Source: Candidatus Equihabitans merdae (GTDB lineage: Bacteria > Bacillota > Clostridia > Lachnospirales > Lachnospiraceae). Taken from it: a stretch of DNA of 6,053 nt. The notes beneath the pieces are model-generated. The model was given only the letters and a program-made list of their open reading frames with translations. It ran no database searches and had not been told where the DNA came from. A program made the position numbers and the translations under genes. Numbering within the stretch: the first letter of the stretch is position 1; each line of letters opens with the position of its first letter. This document shows, one piece after another, positions 5,525-6,053 of the stretch. The DNA is taken from contig JAGHUB010000361.1 in the NCBI GenBank assembly GCA_018065025.1, positions 1 to 6,053 on the forward strand, given 5' to 3'.

Positions 5525-6053
<529 letters not shown>

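Overview
The window looks like ordinary chromosome from an anaerobic member of the Bacillota (Firmicutes). Most genes have strong AGGAGG-type ribosome binding sites, and G+C looks moderate by eye. The DnaK fragment at the right edge lacks the roughly 24-residue N-terminal insert of proteobacterial DnaK, which is the Gram-positive form. I cannot resolve the class; Negativicutes or Clostridia would both fit.

Layout. 1-319: A+T-rich intergenic DNA with no convincing gene, ending in the terminator of the next gene. 320-1834 (-): a CoA-acylating (methyl)malonate-semialdehyde dehydrogenase (mmsA/iolA family). 1835-2203: a long divergent control region with a near-consensus promoter for the dehydrogenase, three 15-bp TGAAA-N5-TTTCA palindromes, a TATAAT box for the regulator and a structured leader element. 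2204-2989 (+): an IclR-family regulator. 3041-3074: a terminator hairpin shared by two converging genes. 3089-4225 (-): a cation diffusion facilitator. 4226-4450: a second divergent region with another copy of the structured element and the promoter of the next gene. 4451-5329 (+): an EamA/DMT-family ten-helix permease. 5330-5527: an intergenic region with a strong hairpin. 5528-end (+): the N-terminal 175 codons of dnaK.

How the parts work together. The IclR regulator and the dehydrogenase are divergent. The palindromes lie upstream of the dehydrogenase promoter (centres near -71 and -92) and across the predicted regulator start site. This suggests that IclR controls its neighbour, possibly as an activator, and represses itself. 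The other genes look like independent single-gene units.

The most unusual signal is a two-hairpin element present twice on the + strand, at 2115-2180 (leader of the IclR gene) and 4269-4336 (upstream of the EamA gene). The block GGAGTGACATCAA and an AGAATG-N6-CATTCT stem-loop are almost identical in both copies. The hairpin just upstream has 10-bp arms in both copies, but several of its pairs are changed on both sides at once. That pattern suggests a conserved RNA structure. I do not recognise it as a known riboswitch or leader class.
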